From: an uncultured Lentisphaerota bacterium
GTDB lineage: Bacteria; Verrucomicrobiota; Lentisphaeria; Victivallales; UBA1829
Direction: 5' to 3'
Length of the DNA stretch: 46,458 nt
Assembly (NCBI GenBank): GCA_900320095.1
Contig: ONQZ01000028.1
Span: forward strand, 1 to 46,458
Below the pieces are notes generated by a model that saw nothing but the letters and a program-made list of their open reading frames with translations, was not told the DNA's origin and did not search any database. Both the position numbers and the translations under genes were made by a program. Shown piece after piece: positions 17,089 through 26,054 of this stretch; the first letter of the stretch is position 1; every line of letters begins with the position of its first letter.

Positions 17089-18785
17089 ACCCGGAAACAC
17101 CACAGGACATGATCCCGCGGGTCGAAGCGCCCCGGACGGAACCGCCACGGACGGAACCGCCGCGCACGGACGCGCCCGCGCCGGAGACCGCTCCCCCCAA
17201 AAAGGAGAAAGGTCTCTTCGGGAAGTATCTCGACGCCTGGACCGACCGCGATCTGGACACCGAGCACTGCGACACGTCCGACTGGAACATCTTTTATTAT
17301 TACTACCGGCACATTTACCAGAAACGCGCCGCGCTCAAGCTCAAATACCTGAAATGGCTCGCGCTTCTGTTCCAGCTCTATTTCTTCGGCATGATCGCGC
17401 TGGTCCTCGTGAGGGTCCTGCTTTTTTCCCGTTCGAAACACAATCCGGTCGAAGACCTCCTGAGTTTCCTGTCGATGTCGTCGATCCAGATCCTGATCCC
17501 GCTCATCCTGCTCGCGCCGGCGATCATGGTCTGCGCCGCGTTCAGGCTTCGCACGAAAAACCGGGGCCTCATGACCTCGCGCGCGAAGGAGCCGCCCCTG
17601 CTGGCGCATCTGGTGCGCTACACCACGAACAGAGGCCTCGTGCGTGGCGCGCTCCAGAGCCTGTTCTTCACCTGGCGCAAGTTCGCGCTCCAGATGCTCC
17701 CATGCATCGTCGCGTCGGTCGTGCTGATGATCTGCTACGCCGTGTTCTCGGGTTCGCCGTGGGCCGCCGTGACGGGGTCCGGCGCGATCTTCTCGGCGGT
17801 CCTGTTCCTGCTGACCCTGTCGCTGTTCTTCGTCATGCAGTTTTTCTGCTTCCGGATGGATTCCCTGATGGTGATGATCGGGGTCGGCGCACTGGCGCTG
17901 GCGCATTTCGTCGGCGGCATGTCCGGACTGCTCAACATCTCCAAGAAGGATAACACCCTCCTCCTGTGGATCGCCATGACGGCGGCGCTGATCCCGACGT
18001 ACGCGTTCGCCATGGTCTATTTCCCGCTCGCCGCCGCCGACACGAACGAATTCGGGCTGGGGAAGACCGCGAAACGGATCCGCACCCTGCTGTATTCGGT
18101 GATCGGGTTTTTCTTCGCGGCGCTGATCGCGGAAGACATCCTCGTTTTCCTCGGCAAGCTCGACAACATCATGCGGACAGGCAAGGACGGCATTTTTGCC
18201 CTCTACACGTTCCTTCATGCGTTTTCCTCCTGGGGACTTGCCGTCTGCATCTCCGGCCTGCTGGTCTCGTCGGTCTCCTTCACCTCGCAGCAGGCGGCGC
18301 TGCTCCGCCGGAGCCGCACGGAACAGACGCCGTTCCTGCGAAACCTGTTCGATCCCGCCTCGGCGTGGTCGCTGCTCCCGATCGTCGCGCTCGAGATCCT
18401 CTTCCTCGTCATCGGGACCTGGACTTTCCATCATCTTTACCTTGATGATAACGCGAAGCTTTTTCACGACGATCCGGCGGCGCTGCGGAGACTTTCCACC
18501 GTCGCGGTGCATACCGTCTCGATGAGGGCGATGCAGGTCTGGACCATCATGCACATCGGCCTCATGTTCAAGCAGAAGCATTTCATCATGGACCCGTGGG
18601 AATCCCATGTCCCGTTCAACCGGATCTGCATGATCTCCCTTATCTTCATCCCCCTGGTCATCGCGATGGAAAGCGCCGGAATCATCTTTTATCTCGGGTC
18701 CATCTTCGCGTTCATCATGGCGAAACGGTGCGCGCCGAGCGAGACCGTTCCCCCGGCCGCGAAACAGGAGAACAGCGCATCATGA
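17085..18785 (+). CDS. polytopic membrane protein of unknown function in the MoxR/ABC operon
   Basis: 566 aa. The first 45 residues are Pro/Thr/Arg-rich with RTEPP repeats and are probably disordered in the cytoplasm. A charged segment with HCDTSDWNIFYYYYRH follows, then about twelve hydrophobic helices up to residue 545. I recognise no family. Start and end both overlap neighbours by 4 nt (ATGA at 17085 and 18782), which implies translational coupling with the ABC permease and DUF58 gene. The topology resembles an ABC-2 permease-like module without the N-terminal RELR-type entry, so a second membrane half of the exporter is one possibility. Confidence 0.7.
   Translation: MNPETPQDMIPRVEAPRTEPPRTEPPRTDAPAPETAPPKKEKGLFGKYLDAWTDRDLDTEHCDTSDWNIFYYYYRHIYQKRAALKLKYLKWLALLFQLYFFGMIALVLVRVLLFSRSKHNPVEDLLSFLSMSSIQILIPLILLAPAIMVCAAFRLRTKNRGLMTSRAKEPPLLAHLVRYTTNRGLVRGALQSLFFTWRKFALQMLPCIVASVVLMICYAVFSGSPWAAVTGSGAIFSAVLFLLTLSLFFVMQFFCFRMDSLMVMIGVGALALAHFVGGMSGLLNISKKDNTLLLWIAMTAALIPTYAFAMVYFPLAAADTNEFGLGKTAKRIRTLLYSVIGFFFAALIAEDILVFLGKLDNIMRTGKDGIFALYTFLHAFSSWGLAVCISGLLVSSVSFTSQQAALLRRSRTEQTPFLRNLFDPASAWSLLPIVALEILFLVIGTWTFHHLYLDDNAKLFHDDPAALRRLSTVAVHTVSMRAMQVWTIMHIGLMFKQKHFIMDPWESHVPFNRICMISLIFIPLVIAMESAGIIFYLGSIFAFIMAKRCAPSETVPPAAKQENSAS
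17127..17172 (+). repeat. tandem 15-bp repeat coding for RTEPP units
   Basis: Three imperfect copies of a CGGACGGAACCGCCA-like unit near the 5' end of the orphan membrane protein gene. Confidence 0.55.
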
Positions 18786-19657
18786 ACGCGCCCGCAGCAG
18801 CAATACCGTATTTCGCCGACGCGGTCGAACGCGCCCTCGCCGCGACCGGAGGCGTAGAGCTGACCGCCCCCGCGCAGGTGTCCGGCATCGACGGACGCCG
18901 CGTCGGACGCCGCACGGGCAACGCGCTGGAATTCTCCGAGTACCGCGAGTACCGTCCCGGCGACGACCTGCGGCGCATCGACTGGCGCGTGTACGCCCGG
19001 AGCGAACAGCTCATGATCAAGCTGTTTTCGGAGGAGATCGACCCGCGCTGCGATGTGATCCTGGACCATTCGGCGTCCATGGCGTCGACCGAACGCAAGG
19101 CGTCCGCGGCGATCTCGCTCGCCGCGATCTTCACGACAGCCGCCGCGAACTCCGGGTTCTCCCTGAACCTCTGGCACGCCGCCGACACGTTCCGCAAGGA
19201 CCCCGCGCCCGCCTCGCCGCTCCTCTGGGACTTCCCGCCCTTCGAAACGCCGTTCAGCCCCTCGGCGAATCCCGCCTCGTTCTCCGGCCAGTTCTTCCGG
19301 CGCGGCATCCGCATCCTCGTGACCGATCTCATGGGGCCGGACGATCCCGCGCCAGTGCTGTCGCGCCTCGCCGACGGAGCCAAGCGCGCCGTGGTCGTGA
19401 TGGTGCTGGACCCGTTTGAACTCGAACCGGAGCCGGACGCGAACGTGCTGCTGGTCGACGCGGAGACCGGAGAAGAACGCGAACTCGTGCTTGACGAAGG
19501 TGCGCTGGCGCGTTACCACGAACGCCTCGAAAACCACCGCGCCATGTGGGCGGCCGCCGCGATGTCGCGGGGCGTCCTGCTCCTGCCGCTTTCCGCCGCG
19601 GATTTCTGCCCGGAGATCCGTCCCGACGAACTTTTCCACGCGGGGCTGCTCAAATGA
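18782..19657 (+). CDS. DUF58 domain protein (vWA-like, MoxR partner)
   Basis: 291 aa from the ATG at 18782, which overlaps the previous stop; the longer in-frame ORF from 18596 lies in the upstream gene. The DUF58 core is clear: GRRTGNALEFSEYREYRPGD (about 41-60), then DDLRRIDWRVYARS, then a strand DVILDHSASM (about 93) equivalent to the MIDAS strand of vWA domains, with D-H-S-A-S. DUF58 proteins are encoded next to MoxR in most bacteria and are thought to be its clients or partners. It overlaps the next gene by 4 nt. No membrane segment is present, so it is cytoplasmic. Confidence 0.93.
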   Translation: MNAPAAAIPYFADAVERALAATGGVELTAPAQVSGIDGRRVGRRTGNALEFSEYREYRPGDDLRRIDWRVYARSEQLMIKLFSEEIDPRCDVILDHSASMASTERKASAAISLAAIFTTAAANSGFSLNLWHAADTFRKDPAPASPLLWDFPPFETPFSPSANPASFSGQFFRRGIRILVTDLMGPDDPAPVLSRLADGAKRAVVVMVLDPFELEPEPDANVLLVDAETGEERELVLDEGALARYHERLENHRAMWAAAAMSRGVLLLPLSAADFCPEIRPDELFHAGLLK

Positions 19658-21480
19658 ACGACTTCTTTTTCGGATTCGAACATAATCTGCTCCTGTGGTG
19701 CGCCGTGCCGGTCGCGCTGGTCCTGCTCTTGCTCTACCTCCTGCACCGCCGCTCGAAAGTCCGCATCGTGCCCGCGATCTTCCTGTGGGACCGTCCGCAG
19801 GCGTCGCCGCACAGCGGCACGCGCATCAACTTCCGGTTCCCGCCCGCGATCTTCTACCTCGAACTCGCCGCGCTGCTGCTCCTGACCGCCGCGCTCGCCG
19901 CGCCGTTCGTCTCCACGCCGGAGACGTTCCCGCCGCTCGCCGTGATCCTCGACGACTCCATATCCATGCAGGCGAAAGTCCCCGGCGGCAGGTCCCCGCT
20001 CGAATCCGGCGCGGAGTTCGTCAAAAGCGAGATTCGCGCCCTGCCCGACCGCCGCGTCCTGTGGATCGTCGCCGCCGAATCCCCCGTGCTCGCCTCGGAC
20101 AGCAACGGACGGACGGATTTCGGATCGTTCTGGACCGGACAGGCGGCCTCGTCCGAACTCGCCGCTGCCGCCGCCCTCGCCCGGCGCATGGCGCGCGGCT
20201 GCCAGCTCCTGATCGTGACCGACCGGAAGCCCGCGATTGAGCTCGCGCCGGATACCACATGTTATTCCGCGGGCGCACCGCTGGGCAATTCCGCCATCGT
20301 GAACGCGCGCCGCACCGCCGGACGCATCCTGATCGAGGCGGCGAACTTTTCCGCGCTCCCGCTTGACGCCGTGCTCGTGCTCGAACCCGGCGCGCTGAAA
20401 ACGCAAGTCCGCCTCGCGCCGAAGGAAACGCGCCGCATCGTGCTGGCCGTGCCAGAAGCCGCTGCGCATGAAGCAGTCACGGTCCGGCTCGAAAACGCCG
20501 ACGCGTCCGCAAACGCCCTGCTCTGCGACGACGAGGTCGTGCTGGAGGCCGAGGACGATTCCCCGGTCTCGTACCGCGTCGCCACCGGGCTCCCCGCCGC
20601 CGCACGGTCCGCGCTCGAACGCGTCCTGAACGGCAATCCGGCGTTCCGGCCCGTGCTCACGGGCGAGACGCCCGACCTCGACATCCTCCCCGCTGAAGCC
20701 GAAAGCCCCTCCCCCGTGCATCTCTTCTGGCTCGCTTCTCCGAAGAAGAAAACGACGCCCGCGAATCAATCCGAAACAGCCGCGAATCAGCCTCAGGACA
20801 ATCAACCTGAAGATTCCGCACCCTCGGCGTCCGGACCGCTTTCGCCCGAAAACTCCGCCGTTCTCTCGCGCGGGCTCCCGCTCGACTCGCTCCAGTGGGC
20901 GGTCAGCGCGGACGATCTGCCCGGCCAGACGCTTCTGCGGAGCGGCGACGTGCCGGTGCTCTCCACACGCCAGAACCTGAACCGCGACCGCGAAATCTTC
21001 CTGAACCTCGACCCCGCGCGCTCGAACATCACGCACCATCCCTTCTGGCCGGTCTTCTTCCAGAACCTCGCGCAGACCGTCCGCACGGAGCGTTTCGGCC
21101 CGGCACGCACGAATCTGCGTTCCGGCGAACTTCTCCAGGTGCGCCTGCCGCGCGGCGCGCAGTCGCTGACCACGGTCCGGCCCGACGGCAAATCCGCAGA
21201 GATCCGGGCGATGCGCGGACAGGCGGATTTCCGGCCCATGCTCCACGGCGTGTGGAAACTCGAATCCGGTGCCGACAAGTGGTCCGCGAGCGTGATGGGC
21301 CTGAGCGCGGAGGAATCCGACCTCTCCGGCGCGGGACCGTTCCGCCGCGACGCCGACAAGCTCGCGGTCATGCCGTTCTGGATGCTCCGTCCGATGGCGT
21401 GGGCGTTCCTGCTGCTCGCCGCGCTGCTCCTCGCGGCGCACCACCTCGTCCTCACGCGCAAAGGAGGCGGCCCATGCTGA
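19654..21480 (+). CDS. BatA-like membrane protein with vWA domain
   Basis: 608 aa from the ATG at 19654. The N-terminal BatA region has two hydrophobic helices (about 11-30 and 66-84) separated by the LHRRSKVRIVPAIFLWDR loop. A vWA domain follows with the MIDAS motif D100-D-S-I-S104, so metal binding is plausible. A soluble periplasmic-type region of about 350 residues follows, with a Gln/Asn-rich linker near 20770-20820, and a C-terminal helix (about 575-598) closes the protein. This matches the BatA/aerotolerance family found with MoxR. The next gene overlaps by 7 nt. Confidence 0.88.
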   Translation: MNDFFFGFEHNLLLWCAVPVALVLLLLYLLHRRSKVRIVPAIFLWDRPQASPHSGTRINFRFPPAIFYLELAALLLLTAALAAPFVSTPETFPPLAVILDDSISMQAKVPGGRSPLESGAEFVKSEIRALPDRRVLWIVAAESPVLASDSNGRTDFGSFWTGQAASSELAAAAALARRMARGCQLLIVTDRKPAIELAPDTTCYSAGAPLGNSAIVNARRTAGRILIEAANFSALPLDAVLVLEPGALKTQVRLAPKETRRIVLAVPEAAAHEAVTVRLENADASANALLCDDEVVLEAEDDSPVSYRVATGLPAAARSALERVLNGNPAFRPVLTGETPDLDILPAEAESPSPVHLFWLASPKKKTTPANQSETAANQPQDNQPEDSAPSASGPLSPENSAVLSRGLPLDSLQWAVSADDLPGQTLLRSGDVPVLSTRQNLNRDREIFLNLDPARSNITHHPFWPVFFQNLAQTVRTERFGPARTNLRSGELLQVRLPRGAQSLTTVRPDGKSAEIRAMRGQADFRPMLHGVWKLESGADKWSASVMGLSAEESDLSGAGPFRRDADKLAVMPFWMLRPMAWAFLLLAALLLAAHHLVLTRKGGGPC

Positions 21481-24290
21481 ACTACATCCTGATCTGGCAG
21501 CCCGCCGCGTTCCTGGTCCTGCTGCCGCTGCTGTCCCTCTTCACGTTCCGCAGGCTCCCGACCCGCGTCCTGAATCTCATCCGCGTCCTCATATACGTCA
21601 TGGTCGCGGCGGCGATGGCGGGCATCTCGGTCCGTCTGCCCGAACGCACCGGCACGCTCGTCGTGCTTGCCGACCGGAGCCGATCCATGCCGGACGGCGC
21701 GCGCCAGGAGATGGATTCGCTGATCCGCCGTCTGGAACACGCCGCGCCCGACAGCTCGAAGCTGAGCGTGATCTCGTTCGCCGGGACGTCCTTCGTGGAG
21801 AAACTGCCGGATTCCCCGGCGTTCACGGGCCTCCAGACCGCCCCCGCCGAGCCGCACGCCACGGACATCGCCGGAGCGATCGACACCGCGCTGGAGCTGA
21901 TCCCGTCCGACGCCTCCGGACGCATCCTGCTGCTTTCCGACGGCCTCCACACCACGGGCAATCCCGTCGCCGCGTCCGCCGCTGCCGCCGCCACACGGGG
22001 CGTCGCGGTCGATTACCGTCTGCTCTCGCGCAGTTCCGCCGACGACGCCGCGATCCTGTCCGTCGACGCGCCTCTCCGCGCCGCGCCCGGCGTGATCTAC
22101 ACCGTTTCCGCCCGCCTCTATGCGCAGTCTTCCGGCACCGCCGTCTGCCGCATCCGCAAGAACGGTGGTGCGTGGCTCACGCGGGAGGTCCGCCTGCGCC
22201 GTGGCGTCACGACCGTCTCCTGGCGCGACAAGACCGATTCGCCCGGCACGGCAAACTACGAAGTCGAGCTCGTGCTCCCGCCCGACACGCCCGCCGATCC
22301 GGTCCCGGAGAACAACCGTGTCCGCCGCATCGTCTCCATCGAGGGCCGCAAGCCCGTTCTGCTCGTGACCGCGTCCCCCACGAAGAACCTCGCGCGCATC
22401 CTCCGCGAGGCCGGGATGGACGTCAAGGTGATGGAGCCGTCGTCTGCCGCGCTCGCGCCCGAGGTGCTGGGCGGCGTCTCCGGCGTGATCTTCGAGAACG
22501 TGAAGGCGTCGGCGTTCGGCATGGAATCGCTCGCCCGTCTGAGGGGGCTCGTCTCCGCCGGGTCGATCGGGTTCATGATGACCGGCGGCAAGTCCTCCTA
22601 CGCGCTCGGCGGCTACTACCGCAGCGAGATCGAGGACGTGCTCCCGGTCACGCTCGAACAGCGCAACGAGGTCCGCAAGGGCACGAACGCGGTCGTGGTG
22701 GTGCTGGACCGCTCCGGCAGTATGTCCATGACGAATTCCAAGGGCATCAGCAAGATGTCGCTGGCGAACACCGCCACGGTCGAGGTGCTGAACCTGCTGT
22801 CCGACTTCGACCACCTCGGCGTGATCGCGGTCGACAGCTCGCCGCACACGGTCGTGAACCTCGCCCCGGTCTCCGACGTCCGCAACCGCGCGGGCAAGAT
22901 CCGTTCGATCGAGTCCATGGGCGGCGGCATCTTCACCTACACCGGCCTGAAGGCGGCGTTCGAGATGCTCGAGAAATCGGACATCCCGTCCCGCCACATC
23001 ATCCTCTTCGCCGACGCCTCCGACGCCGAGGAGCCCGGCGCCTACGTCTCCCTGCTCGGCACGGCGGAATCGAAGGGCATCACGGTCAGCGTCGTCGGGC
23101 TCGGCACGAAATCCGACTGCGACGCGGCGTTCCTCATGGACGTCGCGAAACGCGGCAGCGGCCTCGCACATTTCACAGACAAGGCCGAGGAACTCCCGCG
23201 CATCTTCGCCGAAGACACCTTCGTCATGGTCCGCAGCACGTTCCTGTCCGACCCCGTCCGCGCCACGCTCCAGCCAGCCGCGACGGTCCTCCCCGGCGCA
23301 AACAAATTCTCGCGCATGTACGATTTCAACGGCTGCAACCTCACCTATCTGCGCCCCGGATGCGACGCCGTGCTCGTCACCGACGACGAGGACCGCGCGC
23401 CGCTCGCCGCCACCGGCACATACGGACTCGGCCGCGTCGTGGCGTTCTGCGCCGAGGCCGACGGACGCTACACCGGGCCGTTCGCGCAGGATCCCGGCGC
23501 CGCGCCGTTCCTGACCTCGCTCGTCACGTGGATGACCGCGTCCGACGACGAGGGCGCGGACTACATGATCACGCAGGAGATCCGAAACGGCAGCCACTAC
23601 GCCGCGCTCGAACTCGACCCTGCACGCACCTCCGACCCGTTCCGCAACACGCCCGTCCTCACGGCGGTCTTCTGCGACGATTCCGGACGCACCGAAACGC
23701 GCAAGTATCCGCTCGCGTGGGACGGTCCCGACCGCCTCGTCTCCGAGGTCCCGCTCCAGGGCGGAAACGTCGTCCTCGGCTCCATCCAGTGGGACACCAC
23801 GCGCCCGCATCCGCTCGTCCCGGTCGAACTGCCGTATTCGCCCGAATTCAATCCGGGCCAGGCATCCGGACGCGAACTCGCCGAACTGCTCCGGGCATGC
23901 GGCGGACACGAACGCATCGCCGTCGAGGAGATCTGGAACGACATTCCGAAACGCCTCCGCGCGTTCCCGCTCACCCCCCTCTTCTGCCTCGCCGCGATCC
24001 TGCTGTTCCTCTTCGAGATCGCCGAACGCCGTTTCCTGCTGATCGGACGCTTCTTCGTTGCAAAGAAGAAAGCCGAGGACGCCGGGGGGAATGAATCCGC
24101 GTCCGATTCCGGGCCGAAGTCCGGCGTCAGGCTCCCGCGCAAACGAAAAAAAGTCTCGCGTCCAGCTACGGCGGCGACGGTACAGTCCGCGCCCGAATCC
24201 GCGCAGGATTCGCGGAAACCGGAATCCGCCGACGAACCGCCTCCCGCGGACTCCATTTCCGCCGCGTTGAAAAAGGTTCATCGCAGGTAA
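21474..24290 (+). CDS. large membrane protein with two vWA domains and a glutamine-amidotransferase-like domain
   Basis: 938 aa from the ATG at 21474, preceded by AAAGGAGG at ideal spacing; the ORF extension to 20895 is a shadow of the previous gene. Two N-terminal helices (about 8-24 and 35-52) are followed by vWA domain 1 with D67-R-S-R-S71, a beta-rich segment, a GATase-1-like domain (about 290-405: RKPVLLVTASPTKN, then a GFMMTGGKSSYALGGY turn), vWA domain 2 with D412-R-S-G-S416, and a second amidotransferase-like beta region. A C-terminal helix (about 833-850) and a Lys/Pro-rich cytoplasmic tail end it. The double-vWA, amidotransferase-like layout is known from membrane proteins of MoxR clusters; no catalytic Cys is evident. 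Last large gene of the operon. Confidence 0.85.
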   Translation: MLNYILIWQPAAFLVLLPLLSLFTFRRLPTRVLNLIRVLIYVMVAAAMAGISVRLPERTGTLVVLADRSRSMPDGARQEMDSLIRRLEHAAPDSSKLSVISFAGTSFVEKLPDSPAFTGLQTAPAEPHATDIAGAIDTALELIPSDASGRILLLSDGLHTTGNPVAASAAAAATRGVAVDYRLLSRSSADDAAILSVDAPLRAAPGVIYTVSARLYAQSSGTAVCRIRKNGGAWLTREVRLRRGVTTVSWRDKTDSPGTANYEVELVLPPDTPADPVPENNRVRRIVSIEGRKPVLLVTASPTKNLARILREAGMDVKVMEPSSAALAPEVLGGVSGVIFENVKASAFGMESLARLRGLVSAGSIGFMMTGGKSSYALGGYYRSEIEDVLPVTLEQRNEVRKGTNAVVVVLDRSGSMSMTNSKGISKMSLANTATVEVLNLLSDFDHLGVIAVDSSPHTVVNLAPVSDVRNRAGKIRSIESMGGGIFTYTGLKAAFEMLEKSDIPSRHIILFADASDAEEPGAYVSLLGTAESKGITVSVVGLGTKSDCDAAFLMDVAKRGSGLAHFTDKAEELPRIFAEDTFVMVRSTFLSDPVRATLQPAATVLPGANKFSRMYDFNGCNLTYLRPGCDAVLVTDDEDRAPLAATGTYGLGRVVAFCAEADGRYTGPFAQDPGAAPFLTSLVTWMTASDDEGADYMITQEIRNGSHYAALELDPARTSDPFRNTPVLTAVFCDDSGRTETRKYPLAWDGPDRLVSEVPLQGGNVVLGSIQWDTTRPHPLVPVELPYSPEFNPGQASGRELAELLRACGGHERIAVEEIWNDIPKRLRAFPLTPLFCLAAILLFLFEIAERRFLLIGRFFVAKKKAEDAGGNESASDSGPKSGVRLPRKRKKVSRPATAATVQSAPESAQDSRKPESADEPPPADSISAALKKVHRR

Positions 24291-24320
24291 ATGCCAAGGT
24301 AAACATTCGGGAGCAATCAA

Positions 24321-24590
24321 ATGAAAAAACGCTATACTGACGCAGAACTTCTGGCGGACATTCAGGTCGTGACCGCGGGGACCGATCCCGCCGAGGCGGA
24401 ACGGAACGCTTATTTTGCCGATCCGGCTAACGCCGCTGAAATTGAGGAACAGCAGACCCGTATGGATTTGGTCATCGCCGCTAACAACAAACAATCCCGT
24501 ACCCGGACGATCACGGATACGGGACGAACAAACGGTTCGGAAGTCGGTTTTACTTCACGAAATACGTCTTCAGCGGCGGGAAGCCGTTGA
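24321..24590 (+). CDS. small hypothetical protein, C-terminus overlapping the convergent gene
   Basis: 89-aa ORF with a good ribosome site (GGGAG, 7 nt before the ATG) 30 nt after the operon's last large gene. The first 55 residues look like a real helical, acidic protein (KRYTDAELLADIQVV, AEAERNAYFADPANAAE). The rest runs through a terminator-like hairpin and into the 3' end of the opposite decarboxylase gene, where it becomes Ser/Thr/Arg-rich. The last third may be a readthrough artefact of a lost stop codon or a base error. No family recognised. Confidence 0.5.
   Translation: MKKRYTDAELLADIQVVTAGTDPAEAERNAYFADPANAAEIEEQQTRMDLVIAANNKQSRTRTITDTGRTNGSEVGFTSRNTSSAAGSR
24495..24524 (-). terminator. 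terminator of the decarboxylase gene
   Basis: TCCCGTA (24495-24501) pairs with TACGGGA (24518-24524). On the minus strand it is followed by TTGTTTGTTGTT and lies 25 nt after the decarboxylase stop. It sits inside the small plus-strand ORF. Confidence 0.65.
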
Positions 24591-25716
24591 AGCAGACGGC
24601 GCAGTAGCTCGCCGTATAGGCTCCGGTCGTGAGCCAGTAGATGCGGTCGCCGGGCTTAATCCCGCTCGGGAGCGCGTTGCGGAATTTCTCGTACATGATG
24701 TCCTGGCTGTCGCACGTGGGGCCGGCGATCACGAAGTTGTCGGACGGCTTGCCCTCGGCGTCGCTGTAGAGCGGATACTTGATGCTCTCGCCGATGGTCT
24801 CGATGAGGCCGTTGAAGAGACCGGTGTCGAGGTAGACCCACTTGTCGACGCCGACGTTGGATTTCTTCGAGACGAGCACGACCTCGGTCACGAGCACGCC
24901 GGACTCCGCGACGAGCGAACGCCCCGGTTCCAGGATGACCTCGGGCAGTCCGTTCGGGAAGTCCTCGTTCAGGTAGCGCGTGATCTCCTCGGCATAGACG
25001 CGCGGACTGCTGGTCTTCGAGATGTACTTGACCGGGAAGCCGCCGCCCATGTTCACGAGGTTGAGGTTGACGCCGTGTTCCACGAGGTAGTCGAAGATGT
25101 AGCGGACCTTCGAGATCGCGGAGTCCCACGCGCCGATGTCGCGCTGCTGGGAGCCGACGTGGAACGACACGCCGCACGGATTCAGGCCGAGCTCCTTCGC
25201 GAGCACGATCAGGTCGATCGCCAGGTCGGGATGGCAGCCGAACTTGCGCGACAGAGGCCATTCCGCCGTCTCGCCGCCTTCGGTCAGGATGCGGCACGCC
25301 ACGCGCGAGCCCGGCGCGTACTGTGCGAGGTTGCGGATGTCGGATTCGCTGTCGGTCGTGAAGAGCCGGACGCCCTTGCCGTAGGCGTAGGCGATGTCGC
25401 GCGCCTTCTTGATGGTGTTGCCGTAGCTGATGCGGTCGGGCGAGACGCCGAGCGCGAGGATCTGGTCGAGTTCGTAGACGGACGCGATGTCGAAGCAGGA
25501 GCCCATGTCGCGCAGGATCGTCAGGACCTCCGGCGCCGGGTTCGCCTTCACGGCGTAATAGATATGCGCGAACGGGTACAGATTGCGGAGCGCCTCGTAG
25601 TTGCGGCGGATGATGTTCAGGTTGACGACCAGGAACGGCGTCTCCCGGCGGTCGATCTCCGCTTTCATCAATGCCCAGTCGTCGTGACTGTAGTAATCGT
25701 ACACATCCTTCAGCAT
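24550..25716 (-). CDS. group IV (fold type III) PLP-dependent ornithine/lysine-type decarboxylase
   Basis: 388-aa decarboxylase of the eukaryotic-ODC/bacterial LDC-ODC group, which makes putrescine or cadaverine for polyamine synthesis. PLP-binding lysine is in YYAVKANP (K58). Further hallmarks are FHVGSQ (H186), the GGGFP phosphate loop (224-228), EPGRSLVAE (263-271) and the catalytic GPTCDSQD with C335 and D336, which is typical of ODC. TGAYT and a C-terminal FNGFPP also match. Choice between ornithine, lysine or carboxynorspermidine cannot be settled by eye, but the GPTCDS motif favours ODC/LDC. GGAAGGA lies about 9 nt before the ATG. A leader of about 180 nt separates it from its promoter. 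Confidence 0.85.
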   Translation of the reverse strand: MLKDVYDYYSHDDWALMKAEIDRRETPFLVVNLNIIRRNYEALRNLYPFAHIYYAVKANPAPEVLTILRDMGSCFDIASVYELDQILALGVSPDRISYGNTIKKARDIAYAYGKGVRLFTTDSESDIRNLAQYAPGSRVACRILTEGGETAEWPLSRKFGCHPDLAIDLIVLAKELGLNPCGVSFHVGSQQRDIGAWDSAISKVRYIFDYLVEHGVNLNLVNMGGGFPVKYISKTSSPRVYAEEITRYLNEDFPNGLPEVILEPGRSLVAESGVLVTEVVLVSKKSNVGVDKWVYLDTGLFNGLIETIGESIKYPLYSDAEGKPSDNFVIAGPTCDSQDIMYEKFRNALPSGIKPGDRIYWLTTGAYTASYCAVCFNGFPPLKTYFVK

Positions 25717-25905
25717 GCTTGCCGTGTCCTTCCAGTTGAATTTGTTGTGCCGTGCCGTTCGGTTCGGCGGCGCGGCGTGACAGACAGCCGAAGCCGTTTG
25801 CGCGGCTCCGGACGGATTCAGGTTCGGCAGTTGATTACGGAGGACGTGTCCCGGAAAACGATGCGAATGTATGGTGCAATCAACCGTATGACAAAGTGAG
25901 TATAC

Positions 25906-25933
25906 AATGTATCACGTTTCTCGCGGCATTCAA
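25906..25933 (-). promoter_or_regulatory. candidate promoter of the decarboxylase
   Basis: On the minus strand TTGAAT (25928-25933) and TACATT (25906-25911), 16 bp apart. Confidence 0.5.
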
Positions 25934-26025
25934 ACGCGAAACCGCCCGAAACGGCAAAAAAATGTAAAAAAAAACCGCGCGCGGAAAAAATATCGGAAAA
26001 GACGCGCGCCGGAGCCTTTTTCCGC

Positions 26026-26054
26026 TTGAAGAACAGGCGTTCACGATGTAAATT
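26026..26054 (+). promoter_or_regulatory. promoter of the plsC-like gene
   Basis: TTGAAG (26026-26031), 17 bp, TAAATT (26049-26054), about 85 nt before the ATG at 26140. Confidence 0.65.

Noticed and set aside
20802..24494. 1230-codon open frame on the minus strand
   Set aside because: It is the reverse shadow of the vWA genes. It is Arg/Asp/His/Val-rich low-complexity protein, has no motif, and the plus-strand genes have ribosome sites, coupled starts and vWA motifs.
25975..25984. CCGCGCGCGG between A-runs as a terminator
   Set aside because: A self-complementary 10-mer leaves only a two-base loop, and it lies between two divergent promoters where no transcript needs to end.
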